From an uncultured Methanobrevibacter sp. (lineage in GTDB: Archaea > Methanobacteriota > Methanobacteria > Methanobacteriales > Methanobacteriaceae), in contig OMVY01000004.1 of NCBI GenBank assembly GCA_900314635.1, positions 128,878 through 192,877 of the forward strand: a stretch of 64,000 bases of DNA, given 5' to 3'. How positions within the stretch are numbered: position 1 is the first letter of the stretch; each line of letters opens with the position of its first letter. Positions 43,113-52,785 of the stretch are shown piece by piece. The translations under genes were made by a program, and so were the position numbers. Below the pieces are notes generated by a model. The model saw only the letters and a program-made list of their open reading frames with translations. It searched no databases and had not been told where the DNA came from.

Positions 43113-46100
43113 ATGAAGGAGATTAAGATATCTTATTTGATTATCTTAATCGTTCTTGTCTTTTTATCTTTAAGCGTAGTTAGTGCGGCAAATAATGGTT
43201 TGAATGAAGATTTGAACGAATCCGATGTCTTATTGGCTTCAAGTGCGAGCAATGAGATTCCAATATCCTCTGAATTGGATTCGTCCCATTTGGATGATGC
43301 ATCCAATGACTTGAATGAAAGTGAGGGGGAAATTCAATCAGATGATGCTTCAAAAGCCGATGTGGATTCATCAAAGTCTGGTGGAGATTCTTCAAAATCC
43401 GATTTGAAACTAGGATCTGCTGATAATAGTAAACCGAATTATGAAAGTTCCCTGATCGTCATAAACCAATCAACTTATGCAAACTACTTCAACAGCTCCA
43501 ATGGGGCTATTTTAGATGGCAGCATTAAAGACGGAGACACTATCAAAATAGAAAGCATTTCAGATGCCCTATTTGTCATAGACAAGCAGGTAACCATCAT
43601 TTCAGATTCAGATGCTGTTTTGACTGATTGTCTGATTCGCCTTGTAAAGGGAAGTTCCAATTCGCAAATAAAGGGTCTTACAATAATAAATACTAAAGAA
43701 AAGCTTTCCGGATTTTATCTAAGCGGCATACATCTGATTGATTCCTGGAACAATACTATTGCCAATAACAAGATATCTGTAAGTGGAAAAAACTCCTTTG
43801 CAATAGCTTTGGAGAATTCCAGCTATGATGAAATTAGCAATAACGTATTTGAGTCCAAATCAAGCTATGTTATTCCGATAACAGGTTCCAGCCACAATCT
43901 AATAGCTGGAAACAATCTCACATCCGGCGGTTTAAATTTAATATATTATTGTCCTTATACAGTTGGAAACCTTTTCAGCCGATCTCAATACATCAAGTCA
44001 ACAGATAATGTTATTGTTAACAATACATTCACAAGCACTGATTCAAGCAGGAATCATGCTGTTTATCTGGATGGAGAAGTGGCGGGTTCTGGAAATCTCA
44101 TTGCAAATAATACCATCTCCAATGTTTTCTGTGGAATAAGGACTTCAGTCAAAGGTGCGGTTATTGAAAACAACACAATCCGTGATGTTTCAAAAGGAAT
44201 AATTGTTGAAAGCGATGATGTCACAGTGGACGGCAACCAGATTGAGATTGATTCTGGAATCGCTGCAATTGAATCAGCAGGAGATGATGTGAAAATCATA
44301 AACAACATCATTACCCTCGCCGGTGAGACTGCAGTAAACTTCACAGGTTCACGCAACATAATAGAAAACAACACTATAAATACTCAATCCGGAAGCGGAA
44401 TTTACTATTACAACTTCAACAGCAATGCTGGCTACAACAACATAAGCGGAAACCATATAAATTCCACAAATGCTATTGTAATGTCAGCATCACGTGACAG
44501 CACAAAAGACAGGATAGAAAATAATGATATCTTAACAGATGCTAATGCTATTTGTCTTGCAGGTCATTTAAATCGTCCAACAGTAATTAACAACAATATA
44601 ACATGTGCTATTAGCGGAGATTCCATAAAGATTTCCAGCTACAGCGACAAGGATCCAAGCTCTCCTCAAAACTACAGCGTTTACAACAATACAATCAATG
44701 GAGTCCAGTCAAATCTTACAGACGGACCTTGGATTAATCCAAACATGGAAAATCTTACAGTCTCATTGGAAAGAACAGTATTGGAAAGCGGAGAGTCTTT
44801 GATAATTTATTTGAAAGATAAAAATTCAAATCCTGTAATTGGTGCAGGCTTGTCAATCGAACTGAGAGGCAAGGTTTATAATCTAAGCACTGATGATTTA
44901 GGAAGCGTTTCACTTAAAATCAATGAGCCTGTTGGAAATTACGGATTGTCCGTTGCTTATGATGGCTTGGAAGATGTCTATAATTCATTGAACCAGTCAT
45001 TCAACATCAAAGTGACCCTTCCGACAGTATTTGATATTGGAAACACATATGTCTCAAAGGGAGGCTATTTCGAATTTAGATTGAAGGATTCAAATGGAAA
45101 TCTTCTAAAAAACAAGAAGGTCTCCATCACTTTAAATGGAAAGAAATACACAGTCTCCACATATTCCAATGGAAAAGCGAAAATTCAGGTAAATCTGTCT
45201 CCAAAACAGTATGATTTGTCTTTAAGCTACAGCGGAGAGTCAAATTACCTCTCCACAAGCAAGACTGTGAAAATCACTGTTGTAAACAAGGAAGCAGGAA
45301 CTCTTGATCCATCAAAGACCTATGTTGTAACTGAAAAGAACTTCAACACCTTCTTCAATAGCGAAGGAGAGTTGAAAAAGGCATTTGCAAATGCGAATCT
45401 GGTGTTTGTCGGAAGCTTCAGCAAAAAGTCAATAACCATTGGCCATCCGGTGAAGATCATTGGCTCTGGAGCCAAATTATACGATTCAACTGTGCATGTT
45501 TTATCTGATGGTGTTGTCGTCGATGGATTGAACATTGTCAACGAGAATGATGTGACTACCGCAACCCAGTCCGATTTAGCTAAAAACAATAGGAAATTCG
45601 GCATTCTGCTTGAGGGAGTAAAAAATGTTCAAGTAACCAATAACAACATCAATGTGGACAGTTATGACAATGCCTATGGCATTTATCTATACGAATCAAA
45701 CAACAATGTAATCAAGAACAATGTTGTAAAGGCAAAGGCTCGGAAGTTCACATCAGGAATCTTCCTTTATGACAGCGATTCAAATAAGATAGGAAGCAAC
45801 AAGGTGAGCGTCAATGGTACAGGCAAGGTTCACAAATACGAATCTTCAATAAAAATCGATGATGCGGCAAGCCTCATAGACTATGACTCTTCCGGCATGA
45901 TTGTTCCCGAGGTTTTCAAAACCTACGGCATAATATTGTTTGAATCATCAAAAAACGATATTTCATACAACAATGTAAGCGGAACAAGTGGCCTTGCAAA
46001 ATATTACACTGCTGTTGACGTATCCACAAATGCGGTTGTCGGAATAGACATATACTACGACAGCCATAACAACAAGGTACACCACAACAATGTGAAGATT

Positions 46101-47027
46101 GTTTCAAAGGATCCATACCTATATGGTCTTGGAGTGCTTGGAGATGAAACAGGACAAAGCGACACTGCGGCTCGAAACAATAATTTCTCCTACAATTACG
46201 TATATTTGAGGGGAACATACGACGCCACAGGAATAATCGTCGGTTTCAATTCAATAGGCACTGTGATTTACAAGAACAAGCTGGACATCCAGGCTACAAA
46301 TGTAACCTATGGAATTGTTCTGGAAGGTTCCAAGAAGTCTGTTGTAAGCGGAAACGACATAAAGGCCAAGGCAAGAATCAATTATCTTCTTGAAGGCTAT
46401 CACAGCGATGACAATCTGATTTCCCAGAACGTTCTGGATGCAAGAGGCGATTTTATTGCAAACGTGGTATTGGATAATTCCAACAACAATAGAATCATCA
46501 ACAACAGGCTGAGCTATTATACAAATGAGAACCTGTTTGATCTGGCTGCTTTAGGACTTTCCTCACACCCTGATGTGATTCTGCCGAGAAATACAGACTT
46601 CTACCAGCAGGGAAAGTCTACAGGAAATGTCTTTGAGGGAAACACCATAAGCGGTCCTCCTGGAAGCGGCGGATCCAATGGCAATGGAAGCTCAAATGGA
46701 GGCTCCAGCAATAATGGAAACTCCAATTCAAACGGAGACTCCTATCAGATTGATACAAATGGAACTGGCGATTTAGAAGGTTCCCAAAGCTCTGTTAGCG
46801 GAAACGGATTTTCATCCACTTCCGAAAACACTGAAGGAAACACCGTCGGTACTTCATCATCCGCTCCGGTTTCTGAAGCGGCAGCTTACAAGCTGGACGT
46901 CGATGAGATCGCTGCGGCTTCAAGGTCCTTGACTTCAATCAACCTATTGTTCCTCTGCATGATAGTTCTTCTTATCATAGCAGGTGCTTATGAGCTTTAC
47001 AAACAGTCCAGACGCGATATAAGGTAA
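43113..47027 (+). CDS. Adhesin-like protein, right-handed beta-helix, C-terminal anchor
   Basis: 1304 residues. Signal peptide (to about residue 26, VVSAAN), an acidic Ser/Asp/Asn-rich stretch to about 110, then long parallel beta-helix repeats of the pectate-lyase type with NNTI/NNxI motifs (e.g. IANNKISVSG, IENNTIRDVS, VTNNNINVD). Two Ig-like (invasin/Big) modules at about 545-640 and 645-740 (SVSLKINEPVGNYGLSVAYDG; SITLNGKKYTVSTYSNGKAKIQVNLSPKQYDLSLSYSG) part two beta-helix blocks. The end has a Gly/Ser/Asn linker (about 1185-1215), an Ser/Thr-rich stretch and a TM helix (LFLCMIVLLIIAGAYELY) with a positive tail (KQSRRDIR) that anchors it. Such ALPs are the dominant surface proteins of gut Methanobrevibacter; ligand unknown. 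The strong SD suggests high expression. Confidence 0.9.
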   Translation: MKEIKISYLIILIVLVFLSLSVVSAANNGLNEDLNESDVLLASSASNEIPISSELDSSHLDDASNDLNESEGEIQSDDASKADVDSSKSGGDSSKSDLKLGSADNSKPNYESSLIVINQSTYANYFNSSNGAILDGSIKDGDTIKIESISDALFVIDKQVTIISDSDAVLTDCLIRLVKGSSNSQIKGLTIINTKEKLSGFYLSGIHLIDSWNNTIANNKISVSGKNSFAIALENSSYDEISNNVFESKSSYVIPITGSSHNLIAGNNLTSGGLNLIYYCPYTVGNLFSRSQYIKSTDNVIVNNTFTSTDSSRNHAVYLDGEVAGSGNLIANNTISNVFCGIRTSVKGAVIENNTIRDVSKGIIVESDDVTVDGNQIEIDSGIAAIESAGDDVKIINNIITLAGETAVNFTGSRNIIENNTINTQSGSGIYYYNFNSNAGYNNISGNHINSTNAIVMSASRDSTKDRIENNDILTDANAICLAGHLNRPTVINNNITCAISGDSIKISSYSDKDPSSPQNYSVYNNTINGVQSNLTDGPWINPNMENLTVSLERTVLESGESLIIYLKDKNSNPVIGAGLSIELRGKVYNLSTDDLGSVSLKINEPVGNYGLSVAYDGLEDVYNSLNQSFNIKVTLPTVFDIGNTYVSKGGYFEFRLKDSNGNLLKNKKVSITLNGKKYTVSTYSNGKAKIQVNLSPKQYDLSLSYSGESNYLSTSKTVKITVVNKEAGTLDPSKTYVVTEKNFNTFFNSEGELKKAFANANLVFVGSFSKKSITIGHPVKIIGSGAKLYDSTVHVLSDGVVVDGLNIVNENDVTTATQSDLAKNNRKFGILLEGVKNVQVTNNNINVDSYDNAYGIYLYESNNNVIKNNVVKAKARKFTSGIFLYDSDSNKIGSNKVSVNGTGKVHKYESSIKIDDAASLIDYDSSGMIVPEVFKTYGIILFESSKNDISYNNVSGTSGLAKYYTAVDVSTNAVVGIDIYYDSHNNKVHHNNVKIVSKDPYLYGLGVLGDETGQSDTAARNNNFSYNYVYLRGTYDATGIIVGFNSIGTVIYKNKLDIQATNVTYGIVLEGSKKSVVSGNDIKAKARINYLLEGYHSDDNLISQNVLDARGDFIANVVLDNSNNNRIINNRLSYYTNENLFDLAALGLSSHPDVILPRNTDFYQQGKSTGNVFEGNTISGPPGSGGSNGNGSSNGGSSNNGNSNSNGDSYQIDTNGTGDLEGSQSSVSGNGFSSTSENTEGNTVGTSSSAPVSEAAAYKLDVDEIAAASRSLTSINLLFLCMIVLLIIAGAYELYKQSRRDIR

Positions 47028-47568
47028 TGAATGACAAGATGATGAATAGCATTCAAAATCGATATTTGAGGTGCTAAATATTAAATATTAGAAATGACAA
47101 AAAGGTACTTACTGCTTATGAAAATATAACATGCTCATGTTCCCTATTTTAATGGGCGGTGTTTGCGAACAATATTTTTGATTATGGGCTTAAATATTGT
47201 TCCAACGACTTTTTTAATTTTTTAAATTTAATTTTTAGCTATTTTACTATTTTTCTATTTTCAACGATTTTTATTAATTGCACTTTGACTAATTTTTGTT
47301 ATTTAGCTATTTTTTGATTATTTGCTGGTTTTTAACTTATTCATTGTTTTTACTTTTTTAGGCTATTTTTGCTGGTTTTTAACTTATTTTCTGAATTTAA
47401 TGATTTTTAACTATCTTCTTTTTTTAAAAACTTTTATTAATTACTTTAAATAAAAATAATTACATATTCAATTAAATTTTATTAATTATAAAATAAAATT
47501 TTAAATGATTTTAAATCTTAGTACAAATTAATAAAATTCTTTTTGAGAAAAATTATGGAGGATTGCTT
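47028..47568. other. Gap between the two giant ALPs with a hairpin
   Basis: 541 bp. The first 190 bp are less A/T-extreme and end in the hairpin 47167-47202; the rest consists of T-rich and A-rich tracts with GCTATTTTT and TTTTTAACTTAT words repeated loosely. No gene; a promoter for the second ALP must lie near 47400-47540. Confidence 0.4.
47167..47217 (+). terminator. Hairpin plus T-run downstream of ALP 1
   Basis: GAACAATATTT / AAATATTGTTC, perfect 11-bp stem with a 14-nt loop (TTGATTATGGGCTT), then CAACGAC and TTTTTTAATTTTTT. It is 140 bp after the ALP stop, so either a distal terminator or the end of a separate small RNA. Confidence 0.55.
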
Positions 47569-50500
47569 TTGAAATTGAAAAAAATAAGTATAATACTGAT
47601 TATTTTTATTGCATTCATGTCTATTGCTACTGCTAGCGCTATGGATGATAGCTCTTCAGTTTCACTAGATGATTCTTCTAATTATAATGCATCTGATCTT
47701 GACTTGAATAGTGCTGATGCTGGTTCAAATCTTCTTTCCAATCCGGATTCAATATCCTCAGCTGATTATGAGGATTCAGCTTCCACATCTCTTGAAGAAC
47801 TGGAGGTTTCTGATTTGGATTCAGAGTCAGGAGTTATTTCCAGTCATAATGAGGAAAGCGGCAATTCCAATAGTGCGGGTTCAGATTCAAATATCTTGTC
47901 CAGTTCAGGTTCTGATGTATTGTCCAGTTCAGGTTCTGATGTATTGTCCAGTTCAGGTTCTGATGTATTGTCAAGCAGCGGTTCAAATGTGCTGAGTGCA
48001 AGCGAGTTTGTAATATATGAAAAGGACTACAACACCTACTTCGGCTCAGATGGAAAGGCAAAGGCTTCAATAAACAAGGCTGGAAACATCATCAAGCTTG
48101 CTGGAACCTTTAAAAACAAGACTTTCATCTTCACAGTTCCTTTGACTGTGACAAGCTACAACAGCAACACACGTCTTTATGACTGTATTGTAAGCTTTGC
48201 AGGTGGAAGCGGCACAAGCTCAAATTATGCCAAGGTCTATGGCCTCAACATATACAGCAATGCAAGCAATGCCTTTCAGCGTCCTTGCATATACATAAAC
48301 GAGTTCGATTATGCCTATGTCTACAACAATACGGTTTTCAACACAGGCCAGTCAAGCTATGGAATCTATGTATACTATTCTAACCACTGCAATGTCACAA
48401 GAAACAATGTTCAAACTCGTGTGGGAATTGGAGGATGCTGGCAGCATGCTGGAATCTGCCTTACAGGATCTCATTACAACTACATAGCCAGTAATAACGT
48501 GAAAGTTGAGGATTCAAATGCAATCTACCTTTCCAGCTACAATGGTGCCGATTCAAACAACAACATAATCTTCAACAATACTGTCCGCTGCACCTTAAGC
48601 AGCTCAACTCCTTCTGTAACAGGACTCACTCAGCCTTCAGCATGGTGTTATCTCATCCATACAATGGGTGACAACAATACCATAATGAACAACACAATCC
48701 TCGACGGATTTGTTGGAATCTATGCCGAAGGCGCTTATAACAGGATAACCGGAAACCATATCTCAGGCCTTCACGGCGCATATATGGAAGGTACAGAAGG
48801 CAATGAAGGAGGAGAGACAGCTATTTACAGCAAAACCTATTCCTATGTTGCAAACAACACTATAAGAAACTGCAGCATACATACCGAACGCCTTGCAGGA
48901 GGTATTCAGGTATACCAGAACTCAATAGTCATTGACAATTATGTTGAAATAGTGAATAACGGCTATGCCATGTATGTCACTTCAAACTGCACAATCAAGA
49001 ACAATACCTTAATCAGCCTGGGCGGAGGCATAGATGTTGCAAGACTGGATAATTACAACAATACAATCACAGGCAACAACATCACCTGCCAGAATGGCTA
49101 CAACATCAAGATTACAGCATCAGGCAACCTTATTGAAAACAACACCCTGGTGAATACAAACAGTGCAAGCGGAACCAAGATATCTGTTGTCTATATTTAT
49201 GGAAAACAGGCAATGGACAACAACAGGATAATATCCAACACCATTATAACAAATACTGCTTATGTGGCATATCTTCAGGGAAATGCAACCAACACATTAA
49301 TAGCATATAATCATATAACAACCAATAATTCAAATCCGTTTTATGAGAGAAATTATGGTAGTGGTGCAAGCAATGCCCAGTATCCAGTAAACACAACAAT
49401 AATAAATGATGATATCACACTTCCAATCATGGAAGTGAACATTACCGATGAAAGCTATTCCATCTATTTCGAGGATAACGGCTATTTAATAAATGGAGCT
49501 CTTCCTGAAAAGCCTGGACTTCAAACTGTCTTGATAATTCATAACATTACAAACAAGAGCATGATCTTTAACAGCAGGGTGTCTATCGACGGCCAGTCAC
49601 TGGGAAATATCACTAATTGCACAATAAGTTTTGAACCAGGCTCATCAGGCTCAAAGCTTGAAAATCTTATCATGAATTATGTTCATGATGGTGAAAACAG
49701 TTTGAATCTGATTTCAATAGGTCGTGATGTTTCCAATCTGACCATTTCCAACAACAATCTCTTCATTCGGTCTCTTAGCGAATCACTATCCAATATCAAA
49801 GCAATTGACATGGAAAAGGGAGGAAATTCAAACATCGACATTCTAAACAATATGATAAATGTTGAAGCAATGGATTCCAATATCTACGGCATTTACATAT
49901 CCTCTTTCGACAGGCAGATGGATGATGTTTATGTTTTGAATAACGAGATAGATGTTTCTGGATTTAACAAAGTTGTGGGAATAAGCTTGAATGGAGTAAA
50001 CGACTCAAAAATCGAGTCCAATGCAATATCTTCAAAATCATCAGGCGATCTCCCATCTTCCAATGCTTATGGAATCGAAGGATATGACTTGAATGGAATT
50101 GAAATCCTGGGAAACTCATTCGATATTGAAAGCGGGCTTTTATCCTACTGCATCTCTTTGAATAATCCCCAAAACACAGCTATTCATAACAACAGCCTCG
50201 ATGCCAAAGGCAGCGGAGCTATTGGAATAGATTTGACAGGTTCCAGCAACAGAGCTAATAAAATATATGAAAACACTGTCAGAATCATCGGCGGAGACTT
50301 TTCAGATATTGATGCCATTACTACTGTTGGAAACTATCTTGTTTCAATTGGTGATGATGTTGATGCAAGTGTTTATAATAATACTTTCATTGTCTTGAAC
50401 AGCACTCCTTTGAAGGCTTCACAATCCAAATTGAATGGAAACTCATTCCTTGTCAATGATGAGACAATCAATGTCCTCTTTGACAGTGTTGATGGAGTTA

Positions 50501-52191
50501 TGACCATCCGTCCGGATTCAAGTGTAAAATCAGGGGACATACTCGTATTTGATTCCCTTGATAATGAAGGTTTAATCAGATTCGTCTTGGATATTCCATT
50601 GACCGTGAAAAGCTCAAATGACGAGCTTGTCTTGAGCAACATGGAATTTGAATTGAATAATGTTAAAGGATTCACATTCGACCATATCGTATTGAACAAC
50701 ACATTAGGAGATTCAGCTATTGTCTTGAAGGGATGTTTTGATGTTCTTCTTGATGGAATCATCATCGAAGCGAATGCTGGAGATTACACAGGTGTTGGCA
50801 TAATCGATTCAGGCAACGTATCAATGATCTACAGCACATTCAATGTCACAAGCTCCAATATTGCATGTCTTGTCAAATCTTCAAGTTCATCCAATCTGGA
50901 CATTTCCAATAATCGTCTGGAAGCCCTTTCAAAATCTGCTTACGCTTTTATAGGCAGTGATGTTGTAGGTGCAGTATTCAAATCCAATATAATGAGCATT
51001 CGTGGAAGCGGAAATGCTGTGGAAAATGGATTTAATGTTCTTCAAGCTGGAATCTACTTGAACGGCACTTCATCAGACATTTCCATTGCAGATAATGAAA
51101 TCAAGTCTTCTTATGAACCTGGAGGAGATTATGCAATTGTTCTGGATTTAAATGGACAATCCTCAAACATATCTCTTTCAGGCAATGATCTTGCTTCAAA
51201 TAATTCCTCTTCTTTAGGAATATGGGCAATCTGTTTAGGCGATGATGTTGATGAGATTTCAAACAAGATAAGCATATCTTCAACAGCTCCAGTTGACAAG
51301 ACGGTCACAGAATTTGAATTTGCCAACATAAGTTCAATTTTCACTGTTGTCTTAAACAATGGAACCAAGACATTAGGCGGATTTTTCAAATTCAGACTAG
51401 CTACTGTCGACGGCGATGCACTTGCCAATAGAAATGTCTCTTTAAGATTCAAAGGCGTCGATTATCACCTTATAACAGATGATGAGGGATATGCGAATGT
51501 AACACTTGCCTACGACTATGGATACAATGGTCCTATCAGCTTGAAATATGATGGTGAATATCCTTTATATGCAGCAAGCACCAATGCTTATGTCAATGCT
51601 CCGAAATTCCAAACCAAGATTGTCGCATCCAATATGAATACACAGACACTTGTGAATGAGGCATACAATACAGATTCCTACTACAAGTTCTACTTAAGAG
51701 ATATAAACAACAAGGCTCTTGTAGGAAAAACAGTCAAAGTCACTTTAAATGGCAGGACTTACAATGTGAAAACAGACTCAAAGGGCATGGCAAAGTTGCA
51801 GGTAAATCTTAAAACTGCAAAGAATTATGATATCAAGTTCTATTTTGCAGGAGACAATTATTATGCTGCTTCTCAGGCATCTGCCAAAATCAAGGCTGTT
51901 AAAAACAAAGTTGTGATAAAGGCTCCGACCGTCAAGGTCAAAAGGTCCAAGGCAGGCAGGTTCTATGTCAAGGTTACTCTCAAGAGCAAGTCCGGAAAGG
52001 CTTTAATCAAGAAGACAGTCAAGCTCACTATAAACAGTAAGACCTACAAGGTAAAAACCAGCAAGAAGGGAGTTGCCAAGTTCAAGGTCAAGCTGCCTAA
52101 GAAGCGCAAGACCTACAAATACAAGGTCAAGTTCTCAGGTGACAAGCAGAACTATGCCAAATCAAAGAAAGGCAAGGTCAAGGTATTATAA
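47569..52191 (+). CDS. Giant adhesin-like protein with Ser-Gly repeats and Lys-rich end
   Basis: About 1540 residues. Start TTG 47569 suits GGAGGATT at 47557-47564; TTG 47563 would lie inside it. After a signal peptide (ATASAM) and an acidic Ser/Asp stretch, an eight-residue LSSSGSDV repeat occurs about four times (24-bp DNA repeat). Long beta-helix blocks with NNTI/N-x-S/T motifs follow (about 150-1250), then two Ig-like modules near 1250-1450 (FKFRLATVDGDALANRNVSLRFKGVDY; YKFYLRDINNKALVGKTVKVTLNGRTYNVKTDSKG). The last 100 residues are an Ig-like Lys-rich module (KTVKLTINSKTYKVKTSKKGVAKFKVKLP). There is no TM at the end; the basic tail probably binds the acidic wall. Confidence 0.9.
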   Translation: MKLKKISIILIIFIAFMSIATASAMDDSSSVSLDDSSNYNASDLDLNSADAGSNLLSNPDSISSADYEDSASTSLEELEVSDLDSESGVISSHNEESGNSNSAGSDSNILSSSGSDVLSSSGSDVLSSSGSDVLSSSGSNVLSASEFVIYEKDYNTYFGSDGKAKASINKAGNIIKLAGTFKNKTFIFTVPLTVTSYNSNTRLYDCIVSFAGGSGTSSNYAKVYGLNIYSNASNAFQRPCIYINEFDYAYVYNNTVFNTGQSSYGIYVYYSNHCNVTRNNVQTRVGIGGCWQHAGICLTGSHYNYIASNNVKVEDSNAIYLSSYNGADSNNNIIFNNTVRCTLSSSTPSVTGLTQPSAWCYLIHTMGDNNTIMNNTILDGFVGIYAEGAYNRITGNHISGLHGAYMEGTEGNEGGETAIYSKTYSYVANNTIRNCSIHTERLAGGIQVYQNSIVIDNYVEIVNNGYAMYVTSNCTIKNNTLISLGGGIDVARLDNYNNTITGNNITCQNGYNIKITASGNLIENNTLVNTNSASGTKISVVYIYGKQAMDNNRIISNTIITNTAYVAYLQGNATNTLIAYNHITTNNSNPFYERNYGSGASNAQYPVNTTIINDDITLPIMEVNITDESYSIYFEDNGYLINGALPEKPGLQTVLIIHNITNKSMIFNSRVSIDGQSLGNITNCTISFEPGSSGSKLENLIMNYVHDGENSLNLISIGRDVSNLTISNNNLFIRSLSESLSNIKAIDMEKGGNSNIDILNNMINVEAMDSNIYGIYISSFDRQMDDVYVLNNEIDVSGFNKVVGISLNGVNDSKIESNAISSKSSGDLPSSNAYGIEGYDLNGIEILGNSFDIESGLLSYCISLNNPQNTAIHNNSLDAKGSGAIGIDLTGSSNRANKIYENTVRIIGGDFSDIDAITTVGNYLVSIGDDVDASVYNNTFIVLNSTPLKASQSKLNGNSFLVNDETINVLFDSVDGVMTIRPDSSVKSGDILVFDSLDNEGLIRFVLDIPLTVKSSNDELVLSNMEFELNNVKGFTFDHIVLNNTLGDSAIVLKGCFDVLLDGIIIEANAGDYTGVGIIDSGNVSMIYSTFNVTSSNIACLVKSSSSSNLDISNNRLEALSKSAYAFIGSDVVGAVFKSNIMSIRGSGNAVENGFNVLQAGIYLNGTSSDISIADNEIKSSYEPGGDYAIVLDLNGQSSNISLSGNDLASNNSSSLGIWAICLGDDVDEISNKISISSTAPVDKTVTEFEFANISSIFTVVLNNGTKTLGGFFKFRLATVDGDALANRNVSLRFKGVDYHLITDDEGYANVTLAYDYGYNGPISLKYDGEYPLYAASTNAYVNAPKFQTKIVASNMNTQTLVNEAYNTDSYYKFYLRDINNKALVGKTVKVTLNGRTYNVKTDSKGMAKLQVNLKTAKNYDIKFYFAGDNYYAASQASAKIKAVKNKVVIKAPTVKVKRSKAGRFYVKVTLKSKSGKALIKKTVKLTINSKTYKVKTSKKGVAKFKVKLPKKRKTYKYKVKFSGDKQNYAKSKKGKVKVL
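47895..47992 (+). repeat. 24-bp coding repeat in the second ALP
   Basis: Three almost identical 24-bp units (TTGTCCAGTTCAGGTTCTGATGTA) and one divergent fourth, encoding LSSSGSDV. The last unit uses different codons (AGCAGCGGTTCA), i.e. older than the others. Confidence 0.85.
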
Positions 52192-52785
52192 TTGCTTAAA
52201 TTCATATTTCAATTCAAGATTTTTATCTTGATTTTTTCTTTTTTATATTTTTCATTGTATCTATTTTTTCTATTTTTAAATTTTTAGGGTTTATTTTATT
52301 ATTTTTCTTCTAAAAAATCAAATTATTCGTGTTCAAATTTGTTTAAAAACTAGAAAATAATGAAAACTTTTATAAGGGATAAAGACATATAATTAAATAA
52401 TCAAATTTATTTTAATTTTAATAAAGTAAATTTTAAATCATTTCATATTTGTAAAACATTGATGAATAAATCCCTTCGTTAATTCTCATTAATTCATTAA
52501 AAATGTATTAATGTATTTTGGGATGCTAAATTTGTCATTTATTTAAATTTGTTAGATTGTTAAATAAATTGATGAATTCCTGACTAGTATCCCAAATTAG
52601 TTTGATACATGAAATTTTCCTCTAGATTATTAAATCCAAATGGTCCTCCTTTATTAACATAATAAATTTGATTACTTTTCTTTTTTTAACTATATTTTTC
52701 TTCAAATCAGTCTTATATTTTTTAAAGAAATCTTTATATATCTTACAAATTATATATTATTTTAATTATAGGGTAGGGAGATATA
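52192..52785. ncRNA. Candidate structured RNA region upstream of the ECF/CbiZ locus
   Basis: 594 bp without a gene. At 52517-52528 TTTGGGATGCTA can pair with TAGTATCCCAAA at 52585-52596 (12 bp with one G-U); between them ATTTATTTAA (52538-52547) pairs with TTAAATAAAT (52560-52569). A third stem CATTAAT / ATTAATG precedes. A TATA-like TTTATAAG lies at 52371-52378, and the ECF-T gene has its own TATA-like CTTTATATATC at 52732-52742. So the structured part could be a separate small RNA or lie in a long leader. A proposal only; no known riboswitch class was recognised. Confidence 0.3.
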
